The notes: generated by a model not told the origin, from the letters alone. A DNA stretch of 64,000 nt from Loxodes magnus (GCA_946699065.1 CAMPDV010000503.1:79501-143500); one strand, 5' to 3'; positions 1-13,643 are shown, counted from the first letter of the stretch. Program-made: numbers and translations.

Positions 1-1490
1 AGCTCTAATAACTATAAAGAAGCTAGCTTATATAATAAGAATAAAATAAAGCTAAACATTTATTAATCAAAAATGTTATAATTTATCTTAATTAATTATA
101 AGCCTTTAGCTTTACTTAGTTACATGTCTTTAGGATTTTAAGACTAAGAATTATCTTTATTTATAAGGTATTTTAGTAGATAAAATTAAGGCTAATTTTT
201 AATAATGCTAGATGTTGCTGTTAGAAAATAAAATTGAAGCTAGTTAAAATTATTAAAGATAAGCTAGCATGACTAATATGATTAAAACTAGATGATAATC
301 TTAAATCATAAAATCTAATAAAATGAGGAATTCATTAAATAGAACAAAATAAATTATACCTAGAAAATTCAAGCAAAGTTATAAATATTTAAGTTAAAGC
401 TGAAATTCCAGAATGCAATTCTGAAGAAGATTCCTTCAAGGGCTGAGAAGTTATATGAAGAAACTAATTAATAATTAAATTTTAGGAAAGATAAATAGCA
501 TAGAATTAAAAGATTACATGAGAGGGACAACAATAACGAAAATAATAATTTAGAGATATTAAGTTGCTACAAAATTAAAAGAATACATAAATCTATTTAA
601 AAAGTTATTCTGAGTTATTTTTTTGCTAGATATCGGTGCTAAAAGAAGAAAGAAATTTAAAACATGCTTAATATTAAGCATGACTATGATCAGAAAACTA
701 GATAAAAAGGCTGAAAAATCTCAAAATCAAATGATTCAAGTTTAAAATTAGTAGAATTAGCATTCATTATATTGCTGTAGAAATTCGCAGGAAATATATT
801 AGCACAGGAATTAGCTCTATTTGCTTCTCCCAAAGAAGTTATGATAATTTCAGATGCGGTTCTTTGGTTTATTTAAGCTTTTAACGTTTTTCAAACCTAA
901 ATTTTAATTTTATTTTTGCCTTTATTTATTCAAAAAAGCTGATTACGCATTTCTTTATTTTTTAGTGTTTCCCATTCTAATTTGTGCATTTTCATAGCTA
1001 TTCTATTTCTTAAAATTATAAGTTTGCTTAAAAAACTCAAACTGCTGAGAAATATAATATCTTAGAATAGCTCTTAAGATATTAATATTTGTAGGTCAAT
1101 GAAGACTAACTTATATAAATAGGTTATTATCTTCTATTATCTTCCAGTACCTATAGGTATTTATTTACTTACTTAAAATTTTGAAAATTCAGTTTTCTCT
1201 GATTTATTATAAACTTTAATCTCTTTATTAAAACTTTCCTAAATTGATGGATTCTTAAATCTTACTACCTTAGTAATTAAGATTCTTATAGGTTTATGCT
1301 TCTAATTTTTCTAAATTTATAAATACTTACTCTTTTATTATTGCATGCCTCGTGCTATATAGATTGTCTTTTGTCTTGTTTACACTTTTTATATTGTTCC
1401 ATCTTTCATGAATTTGATTCTTCATTTTAGCTCTAATAGGATATTTCTATAGGAATGTTTAGTTTTATATGTAAATATTCAGGCTACATT
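1..1490 (+). pseudogene. ARM-repeat-like coding relic inside a 1.5-kb direct repeat (copy A)
   Basis: This block recurs almost base for base at 52041-53531 in the same orientation and runs off the left edge of the window. Read with TAA/TAG as Gln, the second half holds helical stretches such as LALFASPKEVMIISDAVLWF (about 830) and EKYNILEQLLRYQYLQVNED (about 1045-1100). Their spacing recalls armadillo/HEAT repeats, and the upstream Arg/Lys-rich part faintly recalls an importin-alpha N-terminus. The frame changes at least twice, so it is a broken gene or carries assembly errors. The family assignment is a guess; the duplication itself is directly visible. Confidence 0.4.
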
Positions 1491-1518
1491 TTTTTTGAAA
1501 AAAAGGATAAAAGGATAA

Positions 1519-2375
1519 ATTAAGTTTATAGTTTTAGAAAAGAGCTCCAGGGTTCACTTCTTTTTGTTCCTGCTCTTTCCTGAACTAAAGGACTGCGTAG
1601 GAGTACATTAGTCCGCCATCCTTGTCTCTCCCTCATCCACTAATTATCGTTATAGTTTATTCTTCCATTTTTATAAAACTCGTTGTTTCTTGAGTTGTAG
1701 AATTTCTTTCTGTATACTTATCCTGTTCTTGTTGGTCATATTCTGAAAAGTTAGTCTAATATTTATTACTTGTTAATTTTTTTAATTTCTTGTTTCTTCC
1801 AGCATTTTTTCCAGCAATGATTTTTCTAGCATAAATAGCACCGAATCTTTTTGCGATAATAATTGATCTTATTTATTTCTTATTATTAGAATTCTGATTC
1901 GATTTCCATTGGGATATTTGATTATTAATCTTATTAATCTTATAATTTTTAAATTATTACTTGTTATTATTCTTGTTTTTCTTAAAGTTGCTTTATTTGA
2001 TATTCAATTTAAGAAAAATGAAATTGGAACATTTGAGGAACTTCGTTAAATTATTTATCAATTTATTCCAATTTAATTACTATTTACGATTAGATTTTAT
2101 CTAATGATTCATCTATGGATGGGAATTATAGGTTTAATTATTCCATTAATTTTTCTAGTAAGTTTTCTAAATTTTCTATTTTTTATCTTTGCTTTTTCAA
2201 GTCATATTGGATATTTGATATCCTTTGCTGAACTGATTATGCAAAGGATTCCTTAGATTATTAATCTTTATCTTATTAAGGGTATTCTTCAATTAAATTA
2301 GGTTATTCTTATTTTTTCAAATATTCGTTAATAGAGGTCTATTATTTCTTAGGTGCCATTTTATTTATAATAATA
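1519..2375 (-). repeat. Inverted repeat with 59690-60545 (copy A)
   Basis: The reverse complement of this segment matches 59690-60545 with few differences. The similarity begins just left of the GAGCTC site near 1545 and ends just past the start codon of the gag-like gene near 2375. The two copies face each other across about 57 kb. The flanks differ on both sides, so this is a dispersed element rather than part of the longer direct repeat next to it. Confidence 0.85.
1736..2359 (-). CDS. Zinc-knuckle gag-like protein of a mobile element (copy A)
   Basis: Opposite-strand twin of the gene at 59706-60329, with the same 624-nt length (207 codons plus TGA). The protein starts MAPKKQQTSINEYFKKQE, continues as a Gln-rich coiled coil of about 130 residues and ends with a cysteine cluster CYLCQKNHCWKKC, close to a CCHC zinc knuckle but one residue short between the second Cys and the His. 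Residues QTSINEYF near the N-terminus match the PCNA-binding PIP-box pattern Qxx[ILM]xx[FY][FY]. Zinc knuckle plus coiled coil is typical of element-encoded nucleic-acid-binding proteins. No polymerase is visible next to it. Confidence 0.55.
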
Positions 2376-2394
2376 ATTAAGTAATATAAATAAA

Positions 2395-2980
2395 GATAAT
2401 AACATCATACTTCTGTTGGAAATCTCTGCATAAAAATATTTAGAAAACTAAAAAGATAAATATGGCTCTATCACTTAGATTTAAGAGTTAATATCTTTTT
2501 CTACTCTCTAAAAAGATATATATATTAAATAAATTTAATTCTTTAATATTTTAATATTTTATAAGAATCATCAAATATTAATTTTACATTAATCATTAAA
2601 ATAACTATTTGCCTTCCGGCTTAATATTAAATACTAATTCAAATATTAAAATTAACTTAGATTTAAAACAATAATTTAATCATTTAAGTTACGTTAAATA
2701 AAAAAATTTTATTTAAAATAAATTATTATTTTGGAACTTTCTAAATATAATTAATTCATTAAAAATAAAATAAAAATTTTATAAATATCTTTTTAATTAA
2801 TTAGCTAGACATTAAATATTTTATTTTTTTATTTTGATCATAATTGAATTATTGTAGAAAAGTTTATGGCTTTTAAAAAAAAAAAAATAATAATAATAAT
2901 TTATTAAAATGACTTCACCTTTATTTGGTTTTTCACGTATTAATTTGTTATTTTATTGCTTAAAATTAAGTTTCCACTTA
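2395..2980. repeat. Direct repeat with about 32090-32640 (copy A)
   Basis: AT-rich, apparently noncoding block beginning near AATCATACTTCTG and containing ATGGCTCTATCACTTAGATT. The same succession of sequences, with scattered substitutions and small indels, recurs at 32090-32640, and a weaker relative lies at 12620-12850. It abuts the gag-like inverted repeat here but another element at 32 kb, so it is probably part of a dispersed element. Confidence 0.7.
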
Positions 2981-3099
2981 AAATTTGCTAGGATCTTCAC
3001 TGCTATGTTTCTTTATAATTTTAAGATTATTTTCCTTGATTTTTTCCGATGGTCGAATCTCAATTATTTTTGATTGGAATTATTTACTTCCACTTAGAT

Positions 3100-3630
3100 A
3101 TAAGGGGCTTCTTTGTTTAATTGGAGTATTTTTCTCCTATAGATTAAACCTTCATTTGTGCAGCATAGTCTAAATATATCTTATCATTTATTTTATATAA
3201 TTCTGTTTAATTTGTTATTAAAGTTGAAAGCAATTTCTTACTTTATGTTCTTAACGTTTACAATACAGCATATCAATATTTTCCAATAGGGATATATTTA
3301 ATTACAGTTTGCTATTCTATTTCTATTGGGTCGTTTTGTATTAAATTGTTCTGATTTACTTATTTTCGAATTTTAAATTTATCTTATTATTTATTCTGTC
3401 TGTAAAATTTTACCTTATATTTGTTGTAAGTGCAGGCTTAGAACTAATTCAATCACAATTTTTACATTTTTTCATAGATTTAATAATTAATTATTTCTTT
3501 AATAAAGATCTTTAATAGCTTTTGTTAATCTTAATTCTATATCTAAAGAAGGTAGAGATCACCGACTACATCCTTCTAAGTTCTATTAGGTTTTTTGGTG
3601 TAGTTTGTTATTTCTTAGGTACCCTTTTAT
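3100..3630 (-). pseudogene. Diverged gag-like relic
   Basis: On the minus strand near 3620 the codons PKKQQTTPKNLIELRRMQ follow a stretch resembling the start of the gag-like gene at 1736-2359 (TACCTAAGAAATAA is shared), but the initiator ATG is changed. Residues QSVISTFF a little downstream again fit a PIP box. The frame stops at a TGA after about 70 codons and the rest is not recognisable. I read this as an old copy of the same family. Confidence 0.35.
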
Positions 3631-4118
3631 AATAAAGCCTTTATTTTTTAAGTATTACTTCTATCAATATTTTTTAGAGATTATATCTCATTATTATATA
3701 ATTAGTAAACTTATACTTTATGTTTAATTAAAAATTTTAATTATTCATATGTTATTTTTATTGTTTCAAATAAATTTTATTTTGATCAATTTAAAATAGA
3801 AATTCTCTGAATAATATTTATTAAATAATAAAATTTACTTTTTTTATCATGTACTTTGCCTTTTTATAGTAAGAAATATATATTATAAAAAAATAAAAAT
3901 TAGATTTTTACACTTTATTTTCCATTTTAAAGTAATCTTTAACTTTAATAAAAAGTTTAATTTAAAAAGATATTTTTCAATTATGTTTAATCTATTCTAT
4001 CAGATATTTTTTAATTTTCTTTGCTTTTTATAGCATTCTTCCTCTTATTAAATTTATTATTCCTTTTATATATTTTATTTTAAATTAAATATTTATGATA
4101 AATAATAATTAAACTAGA

Positions 4119-4430
4119 TTATAGAGCGCGTAGTACTCTCGATGGTGCGCAGCTATTTAAATTAATTTTATTTAAAGTTAATAAAATTTCTCCTTGAAGT
4201 TTTCTTATATGCTTCACTCCTTTGAAAATTCTGTATTCTAATAGGGTATTGTCTGAGTGATGCCCCAAGAGACCTAATCGTTTAACATCTTTAAACTATC
4301 GTTACTCAATGACCCTCGTTATTTCCTCTTGGCTCCTACCAAGATTCTTACTCAGTTTATCGCTCCTGAAGTACTTCCTAATACTATTAGTTAAGCTAAT
4401 CTGAGTTTGAGGATTGTTCCTCCCTATTTA
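4119..4430 (-). repeat. Copy of the GTGCGCAGCT element family
   Basis: The segment begins with AGAGCGCGTAGTACTCTCGA followed by TGGTGCGCAGCT and is far richer in G+C than its surroundings. The same opening recurs near 14160 and 31374, in degenerate form near 33430, and in the opposite orientation near 11560 and 60660. No reading frame is convincing. Downstream it holds short GC-rich blocks but does not align closely with the full copies at 11186 and 14157, so only the conserved end is certain. Confidence 0.5.
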
Positions 4431-7400
4431 AAATATATATATAATATTTAGATAATTATAGTTAAATATTTTTTTATTTAATAAGTATTATAGAATATTC
4501 AAATTTCGTTCACTCAAGGAGAAAATCTGACATCCTAATAAAGCATTAAAATTAATTTTGGTAGAAGGTTCTAAATATAAGCAATAACATAAAAGAGCCA
4601 GCTTTTAAGATCTTTATGCTTCTAATTTCTAAATTCAGTCTAAATCTACTGAAAGACCAAAAACTTGAGAAATTTATTTCTATCTGGAACAAGAAATTCA
4701 AGAAGTCAAGATGATAGATTGAATATATCTTTAGGGCAAATTAATTGAATAACTATATATATAGAAAAATAATAAAAAAAAAGGAAATTACAAAGATGAA
4801 TATTTTAATGCCTAATTATAAATTATTTAAATACTTTTTTAATATTAGTTAATAACTTTTTTTCGCAGAATATGAGAATGAGTTTGAACAACTAAAAATA
4901 ACAAATTTAATTTATTTCTATTATTATAATAACAGCACCAATAAATAAATAGCTAGTAAAAGCAAAATTATAAAATTAAATATGCTATTTAAAGAAATTG
5001 AAAAGAGTAATAGATAAAGAAATATTAAAGTTAATATAAACAAGTGTATATAAGAAATATTTTGGTAAATAATATTATTTTAAGAAATAATATAAATGTA
5101 TGTTAGTATAAATTAAATTAATATGCATTATGTTAACAAAATATAATATATTCTAATTTTTTCCATCTTTTTTCATTTATATGATAATGAAAAGTCTTTC
5201 AAATTAAGTTAAAAAAGGAATTTTTAACATATTTTGATAATTTATTTAAATATTTATTTTTCTTAAACAAATTAATTAGATATTTACTAAATGGAATTAA
5301 TACCAATATCTTAGTGTGAAAGAAATTAAATATATAAAAGTACATAAAAGTAGACAATAGTTATAAATGATTATACATAAATTGTCCTTAAAAACGGAAA
5401 GTAAGTTAAAATTTGATTTAATAAATTAACTATTGATTATTAATTTATAATAAATTTTTGTCAAAAAATAATTTAACCTAATCCCTCTTTTACTAGAATC
5501 ATTAATTTTTTGGTAGTCTAATTTTATTATTGTTTATGAAATTTCTCTTACTACCTGAGAAATTGTTTACATTTTTCTTCTTATTATTTTTCTTTATTTC
5601 AGTTTTCTTTTTGCTCCTTTTAGGATTTTATTCTTTTAAATTATTTTATATTTTACTTATAAATTTTTTAATTTTTGTTTTTTTTGCGTTATTTATTTAT
5701 GCATTTCCATAACTTAATATAATTTTCTCCTATAAATTTACATTCTCTCGAGCAATTTATTAAACTAAGTTTGGTCCAGAATATTTTTATAATTTACTTT
5801 AATTAAAATATTAGTAATATTTTTAAAAGGTTTCCTGTTTTTCTTGTATAATACTCATTTTAATATATTTCTCTGTTTATAGTTCAACAGATTTTTACTA
5901 CTTATCAATACTCATAGAGTTTCTTTTATTAATTATTTGAAATTTAAAATATAAGAAATTGATTAATTCTATCTTCTATTTATTTTATTTGCAACTTTAA
6001 ATCTTTCATTTTAGAATTTATTCAAATTTTCTTTTTTAATTAGTTATTCTCATGTTGAAACTTCATCACAATTTATAATAAATTCCTTATTTTTAATTTA
6101 ATTCTATGACTTTAATTTTTAAAAGTTAATATTCCGAGAATGGAATTTTTGTTTCCTTTTAGAAACTTATGTTTAAGTACTTATTTTTTCCAATAGAAAA
6201 GGCATAATTTCTTTTTTTACTTTGATGTAAAGTCTTTCAAATTTCTTATTTTTTAGTTGTTTCAACATCATACTCTCATCCTGCAAGTAAATTTTCCTTA
6301 CAAATAATAAAAAGTTTATAAATTTTTTAATATTCTTCACATCATTCTTTAGCTTTATTTTTAAATATGTTTTTGCTCCTATACATCTCTTAATATTTTA
6401 TTTTAGAGTTCATCTTAGTTTTTTAAAAGTAGTTCTGCCTTGCTTTATTGACGTAAAAATCAAAATTTATATTTTTTAATTTTAACTTTCCTTTTTGTAA
6501 ATAATATGCAAATATTTAAGTATAGCGAAATATTCTTATCTTTTAAGGAGGAAGCTTTTTTTTATTAATTTATCTGTTTTATTTAACTAACAATTAGGAA
6601 ATTTTATTTATTAATAATTAAAATTTTAAAGTTTATGTATTACTTCAAATATCTCCAAATAACTCTAACATACAGTAAGTTTAATATAATTTTTAATATT
6701 TTGTTACTTTTCTCTTAATTTTAACCAGCATCATAATTATGCTAATATACAATAGTTTATTAATCTTGCTAATATGCGACAAAGCTTGATTAGTTAAACT
6801 TGTAAGATACAAATATTTCTATATTTGAATCAAATATTAAAATTAAGAATTTACTTCTTCATAATGTTAAGAAATTAATTGAATGCATTTTAGACTTCAT
6901 AATCAAAAAATAAGAAAAAAGGTAAAATCTAACTAAAAGCAATGAAAACTCGGAAATTAAGAGTCAAGAAATTACATGCTTAAATATAATAAAGCACTTC
7001 GTAAATTTCTCTCTAAAGAACTAATTTCTTTAAAAAATGCTTTTAGTAAGTTGGTATTATCATGAGTTAATCATATTTCAAAACTCTAAAAATGTCTTAG
7101 AGCTTTCTAAATAGAAGATTGAAGATGAAATAGTATAACTAAAATTTTAAATTATGAATTTAATAGGTAGAAAAGCTTACAAAAAAGTTTAAGAAATAAA
7201 TACTTCATCAGTAGTAGCTTACCTATCTTTGCATATCAATCATTAATTTATAAGTGCATACAAATAATCTGACTATTAATCTTCCAATTTTTATTTAAGC
7301 TAGGAAGAAAATTAATGTCTGGCTTAAGTAAAATAAAGAAATTCTTTTAAAAAGCTACTAAAAGTTTCATACATATGAGCAATATTAATGTCGTCTTTGG

Positions 7401-7815
7401 TCTATAATTTTTATAGGAGATTATTATTTATACATTAAATATTTATATGCATGCACTATAATACCTGTTTAATTATAACTAATGATATGGAAGTATATGT
7501 AATTTGTTCTAGCATTGATATAAATATAAAATTAAGTTAGACTTAAAATTAAATTTTCCTAAAGGATTATTAATTAAATTAGCTCTCTAAAAACTAAGAA
7601 AGCATTTATATTAAGCTTATTATAAAGAATAGCTATAAGATAAATAAACCATTTACGCTTTTCATTTAATTTAACTCTTTTATTTAATTTAAAAAGTTAA
7701 TTTAATTCAGTTACATAAATATGATAATCCTAATTTAAACCTTAAGTTTTATAAATATAGTCGTTATTCATAAATTAACTATAAATTGTCTCATTAAATC
7801 ATAAATTATAATAAA
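4431..7815. other. AT-rich intergenic stretch, no gene recognised
   Basis: Long A/T runs and short T-rich frames. In-frame TGA is frequent in all frames under the ciliate code and no conserved protein motif was seen. A T-rich zone at 5530-6500 could be a decayed minus-strand gene, but no stretch reads convincingly. Confidence 0.5.
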
Positions 7816-9654
7816 ATGTAAAGTGGGACTGGTTAATCAACTAGTAACTAAAATTATACACTAGGTAATGCAAACTAATAGTCCTCTTCTAATCAATAAA
7901 AAGAAGAATCTAATAAGCACCTCCAAGAAACTTAAGTAGCAGCCCAAATTTAAAAGGATTCAACTTAAGACTAAAAATAAAAATATAGTTAAATAAATTA
8001 AAAAATAGTAATAACAGAGTATTAAGATTAAGAATTAGTGCTTCCAATGAAGAGATTTCATGAACATTTAAACTAAGAAGAAGAAATTTCTTAATAATAA
8101 TAAAGCACTAAGCAGTTTAAAAGTAGTAAATAGACTTTATTTTCCAATTCTTATATTCTTTAAAATATTTGCTAGTTCCTTAAAAATAGAGACATAAGTA
8201 GACTATAATAAGTTAATTAATTTCTAAATGGTTTAAATATTAATTCCAGAAATTAGAAATTAAAGAATATTCAAGTAATAATAACTATGCTTAAAATAAA
8301 ATAAACGGAACTCTTAAACAAATTTTATAATCTGATACTAGAATTCTATATATTAATACTTAGGATTGATAAGGAGAAAAATAGCAAGAACAAATTAACT
8401 AAAAGATAAAAAAATAATTACAACTAAAATTAAATCTAAATCAAATAGGATTTAAATTAATATAAGAAATTCATTTACTTGGAATAACTAATTTAGATTA
8501 ACCCTTTCGAGAATATATATCAAAGTGTTTAAATCTAAAAAAAACTAGTTTTAGAGATTAACTTTTTATAGGAAGACAATTTAAGTTTTATGCAAAACTT
8601 GACTCATTTATAATCATTAGAGATTTAAGATATAAATAAGAATCAGATAAAAGGAAAGTTTTTACTAGACTATTGCCTAGGTTTAACTATAAAGGTACTA
8701 AAAATATTTAGTGAAGGGCTTAATCAAGAAATGCTATTATAATACTTAAAATAAAAAGGAAACTAATTAGAAGAAATAAATATTAACTTGAATGAGAATA
8801 TTGATAAATATATTGATTTTTGTCCTAATTTAAATAAAATTGAAACATATTATATAAATAGTTCTTAGGATTAATTCCTTTTGAAGTTAAAAAACTTTAA
8901 TCTTAGTTATTTAAAAATTAAACAAAACTTATAAGCAGAAACAATATAAGAGTTATTTTCTAAGTAGCATAATAAATTATAACATATAGATATTTATAAT
9001 TGCGATACCTTTAATAATAATCACCTGATATCTTTAATGTAAAACTGTCCTAATTTAAAGTCTCTAAATTTGAGCTTTTTATATTATTTTACTAATACAT
9101 CTTTGAAGAAAATAGGAGATTATGGATAGAGATATGAAGAAATATCTATTAAATATGTTAGATAACTTTCTAATAAAACTCTAAGTTATATTTTTTAGAA
9201 TTGTATAAAACTAACTAAATTATCTCTTACTGGAATGAAAGAAATAAAAAATAAGACTTTATAATCTATGAATTAAAACTGTAAGGAGTTAGAAAGTTTA
9301 AACTTGGTATATTGTTAAATGTAAGATGAGAATTGAATAAATGAAATAGTTAAAATAAACAAATTAAAATAATTAAAGCTTTATAGAATTTTACTAAATA
9401 ATAAAGATATAGTACAAATAGCAACTAATTGCAACCATTTAAATCTTTTAAAACTTTAGTACTCACATGGAGTTACATAGGAAGATTTTCCAATTTGTGA
9501 TTAAGAGGGATAGGAATATCTTTTTTGAAGAAATCTTAAATATTTAAATATTAGAGGAACATAAATAAAAGAATAATGAGCCAATTAACTTAAATAAAAG
9601 TTCAAAAGAATAACAGTTTGCCATAATGTTGAGGAAGTAAGAAACCAAACTTGA
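7816..9654 (+). CDS. F-box / leucine-rich-repeat (FBXL-like) protein
   Basis: 612 codons from an AAAATG start to TGA at 9652. Residues around 100-130 (LFSNSYILQNICQFLKNRDI) fit an F-box: a hydrophobic helix followed by FLxxxDIxxLxxV. From about residue 380 there are LRRs of the AMN1/FBXL kind with CPNLKSLNLSF, CIKLTKLSLTGM and CKELESLNLVYC, then LKYLNIRGTQI near the end. Such proteins are usually substrate adaptors of SCF ubiquitin ligases. Three internal TGA codons (9334, 9526, 9577) lie in a well-preserved LRR region and read well as Trp; no in-frame TGG was noticed. If TGA is always stop, the protein would end at residue 506 and lose its last repeats. Confidence 0.7.
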
Positions 9655-11185
9655 AAGAAAAATCCATAAACAACATAAATTATTAATTTTATATTTAATA
9701 AATAATTTATCTTAAACAAATAGAATTACTTAAAGCAGCTTATTAAAATACTTTTTATATTCTATAATAAATTATTAATTTTACTTACCTATTTCATAAA
9801 ATAAGTAGAATAAAGAGATAATAAATAATGTATAAGTTGCTAGATATAAATAAATGACAATTGAAATATGAATTGTAAAGCATAATAATAACTATTTAGC
9901 TTTTGATATTTTAGCATTATTTATACTTAGTTGATAATCTTTAATGATTGCACGATTGAAAAAGATAAAAAGGAAAGCAGCTTTAGTATATAATAAGTTT
10001 AGAATTGATGAGAAAAGAATAGTTTGGAAACAATAAATGGTTTAGGTGTAATAATTTAAAAGGATGTTATAATTATGCTCTAAATATCTAATAAGTTTAA
10101 ATGAAAATATCTCTTATTATAATATGAAACTAAGTTATTTTAATTTGGTCTAAAATTCTTATGTAGTTATCATATAAGCTATTCTTAAATAAGAAATAAC
10201 TATCTTAATTAAAGTTGCACTTTTTACAAAAAATAAAGAACTTATACTATGATTGGTAACATATAATTAGTTTAAATTAGCTATTATCTAGTTTCTATTC
10301 TAATACATTTATTAAATACGCTAATTATTATTAAATTAACAACTATTCTACATTATTTACACCAACCCAATTATCTAACCTATTACATTATTTATACCAA
10401 TCCTATAATTATTACCATCTCTTAAAATATCTACTCTTATTTTATTATATCAAATCAAGTCCTAAACTTCTATTATAATAAACTTTCAGAAGTATCATAT
10501 TAATAGTTTATTAGTAGCATACATATAGAGTGTGGGTAATATTGGAAGCTATTCTTATATAATAATTTTAAAATAATAGTAATATGTCTCTTGTATATAT
10601 ATCTTAATAATGAAAATGATATAGTAACCATATAACTATGTATTTATTTTTATTTCTAAGAGAATTTTTAAATCTTAGTATTTAAATAATTTTTATACAA
10701 TAATTACTTTTATCTTATCTCTTATAATTCAATTTAAATTTAAAAATTAGCTAGAAAAAAATTTAAGGAATTATAAAAAAAGTATTTTAAATAAAAGTAA
10801 TTAAATATAGGTATTTAGCAACTTATTAAGAGTATTTATAAGATAAATATAATAATTTAGCTATTTATACTTAATTTTACTTTTTGTTTAATTTAAAAAT
10901 CTTTATTTTCATTTTAAAATTTAAAGAATGACACTGTTCTATCGTTTTTTACTGTTAATGTTTTTGCCTACAAATATTTCAATTTATTGAGCTTTTAATA
11001 ATTACAATTATTATTTTAAATAGAATATCTAAAATTATTAGAATTAATAAACTAATTATTACTAGATATTTTATAGATCTTCTAAATATTGTTACTCTTA
11101 AGGCTATACGAAGATTTACTAAAAATATTCATATTTTATTTTACCAGTTTTAGCCTTGTTGTTAATTATATTATATATAAAAAAA
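9655..11185. other. Intergenic, no gene recognised
   Basis: About 1.5 kb of AT-rich sequence between the F-box/LRR gene and the first GC-richer element. No frame holds a recognisable motif; short pyrimidine-rich repeats occur around 10330-10440. Confidence 0.5.
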
Positions 11186-11582
11186 TGGATGTCAGATGTA
11201 GAAGGAGAATTAGTAGGTAATCTGATGCAGTGCATACTGTATTGAAAGTAATCTCACACTAAATACCACCACGGGGTGTATGAGCTCGGAAGAGACAAGC
11301 CTAACTTGACTGAGGTTTCTCGCTTGTAGTATGAACGTTTGATAGATGGGCCTAATAATAACTTAGTTACTAATTCTTTTTTTTAATCTTAATCAAGAAA
11401 CCTAGAACATTTGATTCAAGATTCGAGAATAATCTTTAATAAGCAGACTTCCTATTTGGAGAAGCTGACGTGACTCATTGGACGGCTAGAATGAAAGCAA
11501 GAAATATGATAACAATTTTTTGATTATTAAATATTAATATTGAAAGATCTGGGGCCAATGAGATGCTACACTATCTATAATC
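11186..11582 (+). repeat. Full-length ~390-nt GC-richer element (plus orientation)
   Basis: Starts at TGGATGTCAGATGTAGAAGG, passes through GAGCTCGGAAGAGACAAGCC and TTTGGAGAAGCTGACGTGAC, and ends at ATGAGATGCTACACTATCTA. The reverse complement of 14157-14543 follows the same order of blocks with about 75-80% identity by eye. It has no reading frame. The two face each other across 2.6 kb and could be the terminal inverted repeats of one transposon or two copies of a SINE-like element. No A/B-box promoter was recognised. Confidence 0.6.
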
Positions 11583-13045
11583 TTAATTATTTATAACAAT
11601 TAAAAACAAAAATTATATATAAATTTATATTTTACAAGATACCTATTATAAGAATTTCTAAATCAATTAAAAAATTTTAATCTTCATTATGAGAAAAGTC
11701 TTAATTAATTAACTAAAACTAAAAAATATAGATTAAAATAAATAAAAGTGAGATAATTAATATTGGAAACAAAGAAAAAAGAAATTAATATTTAATTGAT
11801 TTATTATTTACTAAGATGTATTAACTTTATAGCAATAAAATTAAATATCACTACTCTTAACTATTTACCTTATTATTTTTAAATCTATTCATTTCAATAA
11901 ATTAAAAATCTTTTAATATAATTGCAAGTACTAAGTAATGAATACTATTGAAAAAATAAATATAAAAATGCAAAATTATAAAAACTAATAAGAATTTTAT
12001 TTGTATCAATTAATTTTGAGAAAGCTTTGTAAATTAATAGCAATTAATTTAATTAATTACCAAGTATTTTTAAATTAAATTATAATTAATAACATATATC
12101 AAAACATTTTTGATATATGTATAATTATAAAAGGCAAAAAACATTTTTAATTTGATTATAAATAGTAATCTGGGAGTATTTTTCACTTTAAATGTAAATA
12201 TTTTTGATATTTAAGAAGCATTTTTATAATTTAATTAGGTAATAAACATTTTATAGCTGCTTTATAAATTATTCAAGATAAAATATCTTTACTTACTTTT
12301 ATTTGAAGCATATTTTAGAATGGTTCTATAAAATAGAATTAGAAATAAAATAATTAAAATAATTAAATGATATTTAGTAAAAATGTTTAACTATTTTTAA
12401 TAGTCTTTTAATTTATTTTGCTTTTTTGCTGCTTTTATGAAGAATTTTATTTCTGAATGATAAATAATGTTATTTTAATTGGAATTGGATATTAAACAAT
12501 CCAAATTATGATTAAATGAAAAAGGTTTTTGATATATTAAAATCATATTTTTGTTATAAAAATCTAACTCAAAATAAGTCCGAAAATTATAAAATAAAAT
12601 ATATAATTATACAATTGTTATCACTTAGATTGAAATGCTAATGATTATGTCTACTCTTATAATAATCTTCTTATTAAATGAATTTCTTTCTTTAATATTT
12701 TATAAGAATTATATGGATTAATTTAGATATAAAAATAATTTATATTTGATAAAATAAATTGTTTATTTAAATATTTATTAAATAAAATTTATCTGTTTTA
12801 TATAAATTATTATTGTAGAACTTTTTAAATATAATTGTTTAATTAACTTAAATTAAATTAAATTAAATAAGGAAATTACCTCTCAATTTGTGCTAATGAA
12901 CTAGGAGGATCTGTCAAAAAGTTGTTAAAGTCATTTGAATATACCAATGTTCTAGCTAACTTTTTTCTATAGAAATAACCTACTTAGTAGAATAATTTTA
13001 TCATTTTTCTTCATAATTCATCTGATTTTCTTTGTTATAATTTTT
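11583..13045. other. Interior of the inverted pair, no gene recognised
   Basis: AT-rich DNA inside the interval bounded by the 11186 and 14157 elements. Positions 12620-12850 are distantly similar to the repeat at 2395-2980. No coding frame was recognised before the coiled-coil gene. Confidence 0.4.
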
Positions 13046-13197
13046 TATATTCCTTTCATTGCTGTTGAAGGTGTCAAGTTGATTTGAAATATTATCATTT
13101 TTTTAATCTTGTGTCTTGTTCTTGGTTCATATTCTTTGCACTTCTTCTTATACAAAGGACAAGTTTTTTGCACTGTAACCCCAGAATCATTTCCACC

Positions 13198-13643
13198 TCA
13201 AGTATTAAAGGTTAAATTTAACTGTAACTCCAGGAAATTCTACCTTGGATCCTTTCAAGATATTTCTTTTTAATAGTATAGTGATGTCTGTAAATCTTAT
13301 AAATCCATCGTCTTTTGCGATATTTATTCTAGCCTTTCCCGCATTAAGGCATTTTCTTACCTTAGTGCTCCTACGAGTTTCCGTAGTTCTTCAACATCTT
13401 CCAGCACATTTCATTCTTCAAAGTCTTCTTGGAAATGGTCTGCTTCATGTATATTGAAAGGTCTAACGTTTGAGGCGATTAGGTTTATAGGTTTTTTTCA
13501 GGACCATGGTTAGGTTTGCCCTGATTCATGTTCGTGCTTTTGTGGCTTGTGAAAAGGAGTAATTTAATGAGTCACTCCGACTCTTTATTTTTTTCTTTTT
13601 TCTCCTCCTTTGCCCAAAAGTTCTTGCGGAGATGTTCAACCAT
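13198..13643 (-). CDS. Coiled-coil protein inside the inverted-repeat element
   Basis: Minus-strand reading from ATG at 13643 gives MVEHLRKNFWAKEEKKEKNK, a Pro/Gln-rich middle and then, in another frame, a clean heptad-type segment with VEELRKLVGALRQENALMRE before TGA at 13198. The frame switch in the middle suggests one or two indels. In-frame TGA follows KESE, EDFEE and KEIS and reads naturally as Trp. The gene lies between inverted ~390-nt repeats, so it may be an element's accessory protein. The helical part is clear; the function is unknown. Confidence 0.4.

Noticed and set aside
9280-9365. A 29-nt intron (GTAAGATG...ATAG) removing the first TGA of the F-box/LRR gene
   Set aside because: Removing it shifts the frame away from the clear leucine-rich repeats downstream, so TGA as Trp is the simpler reading.
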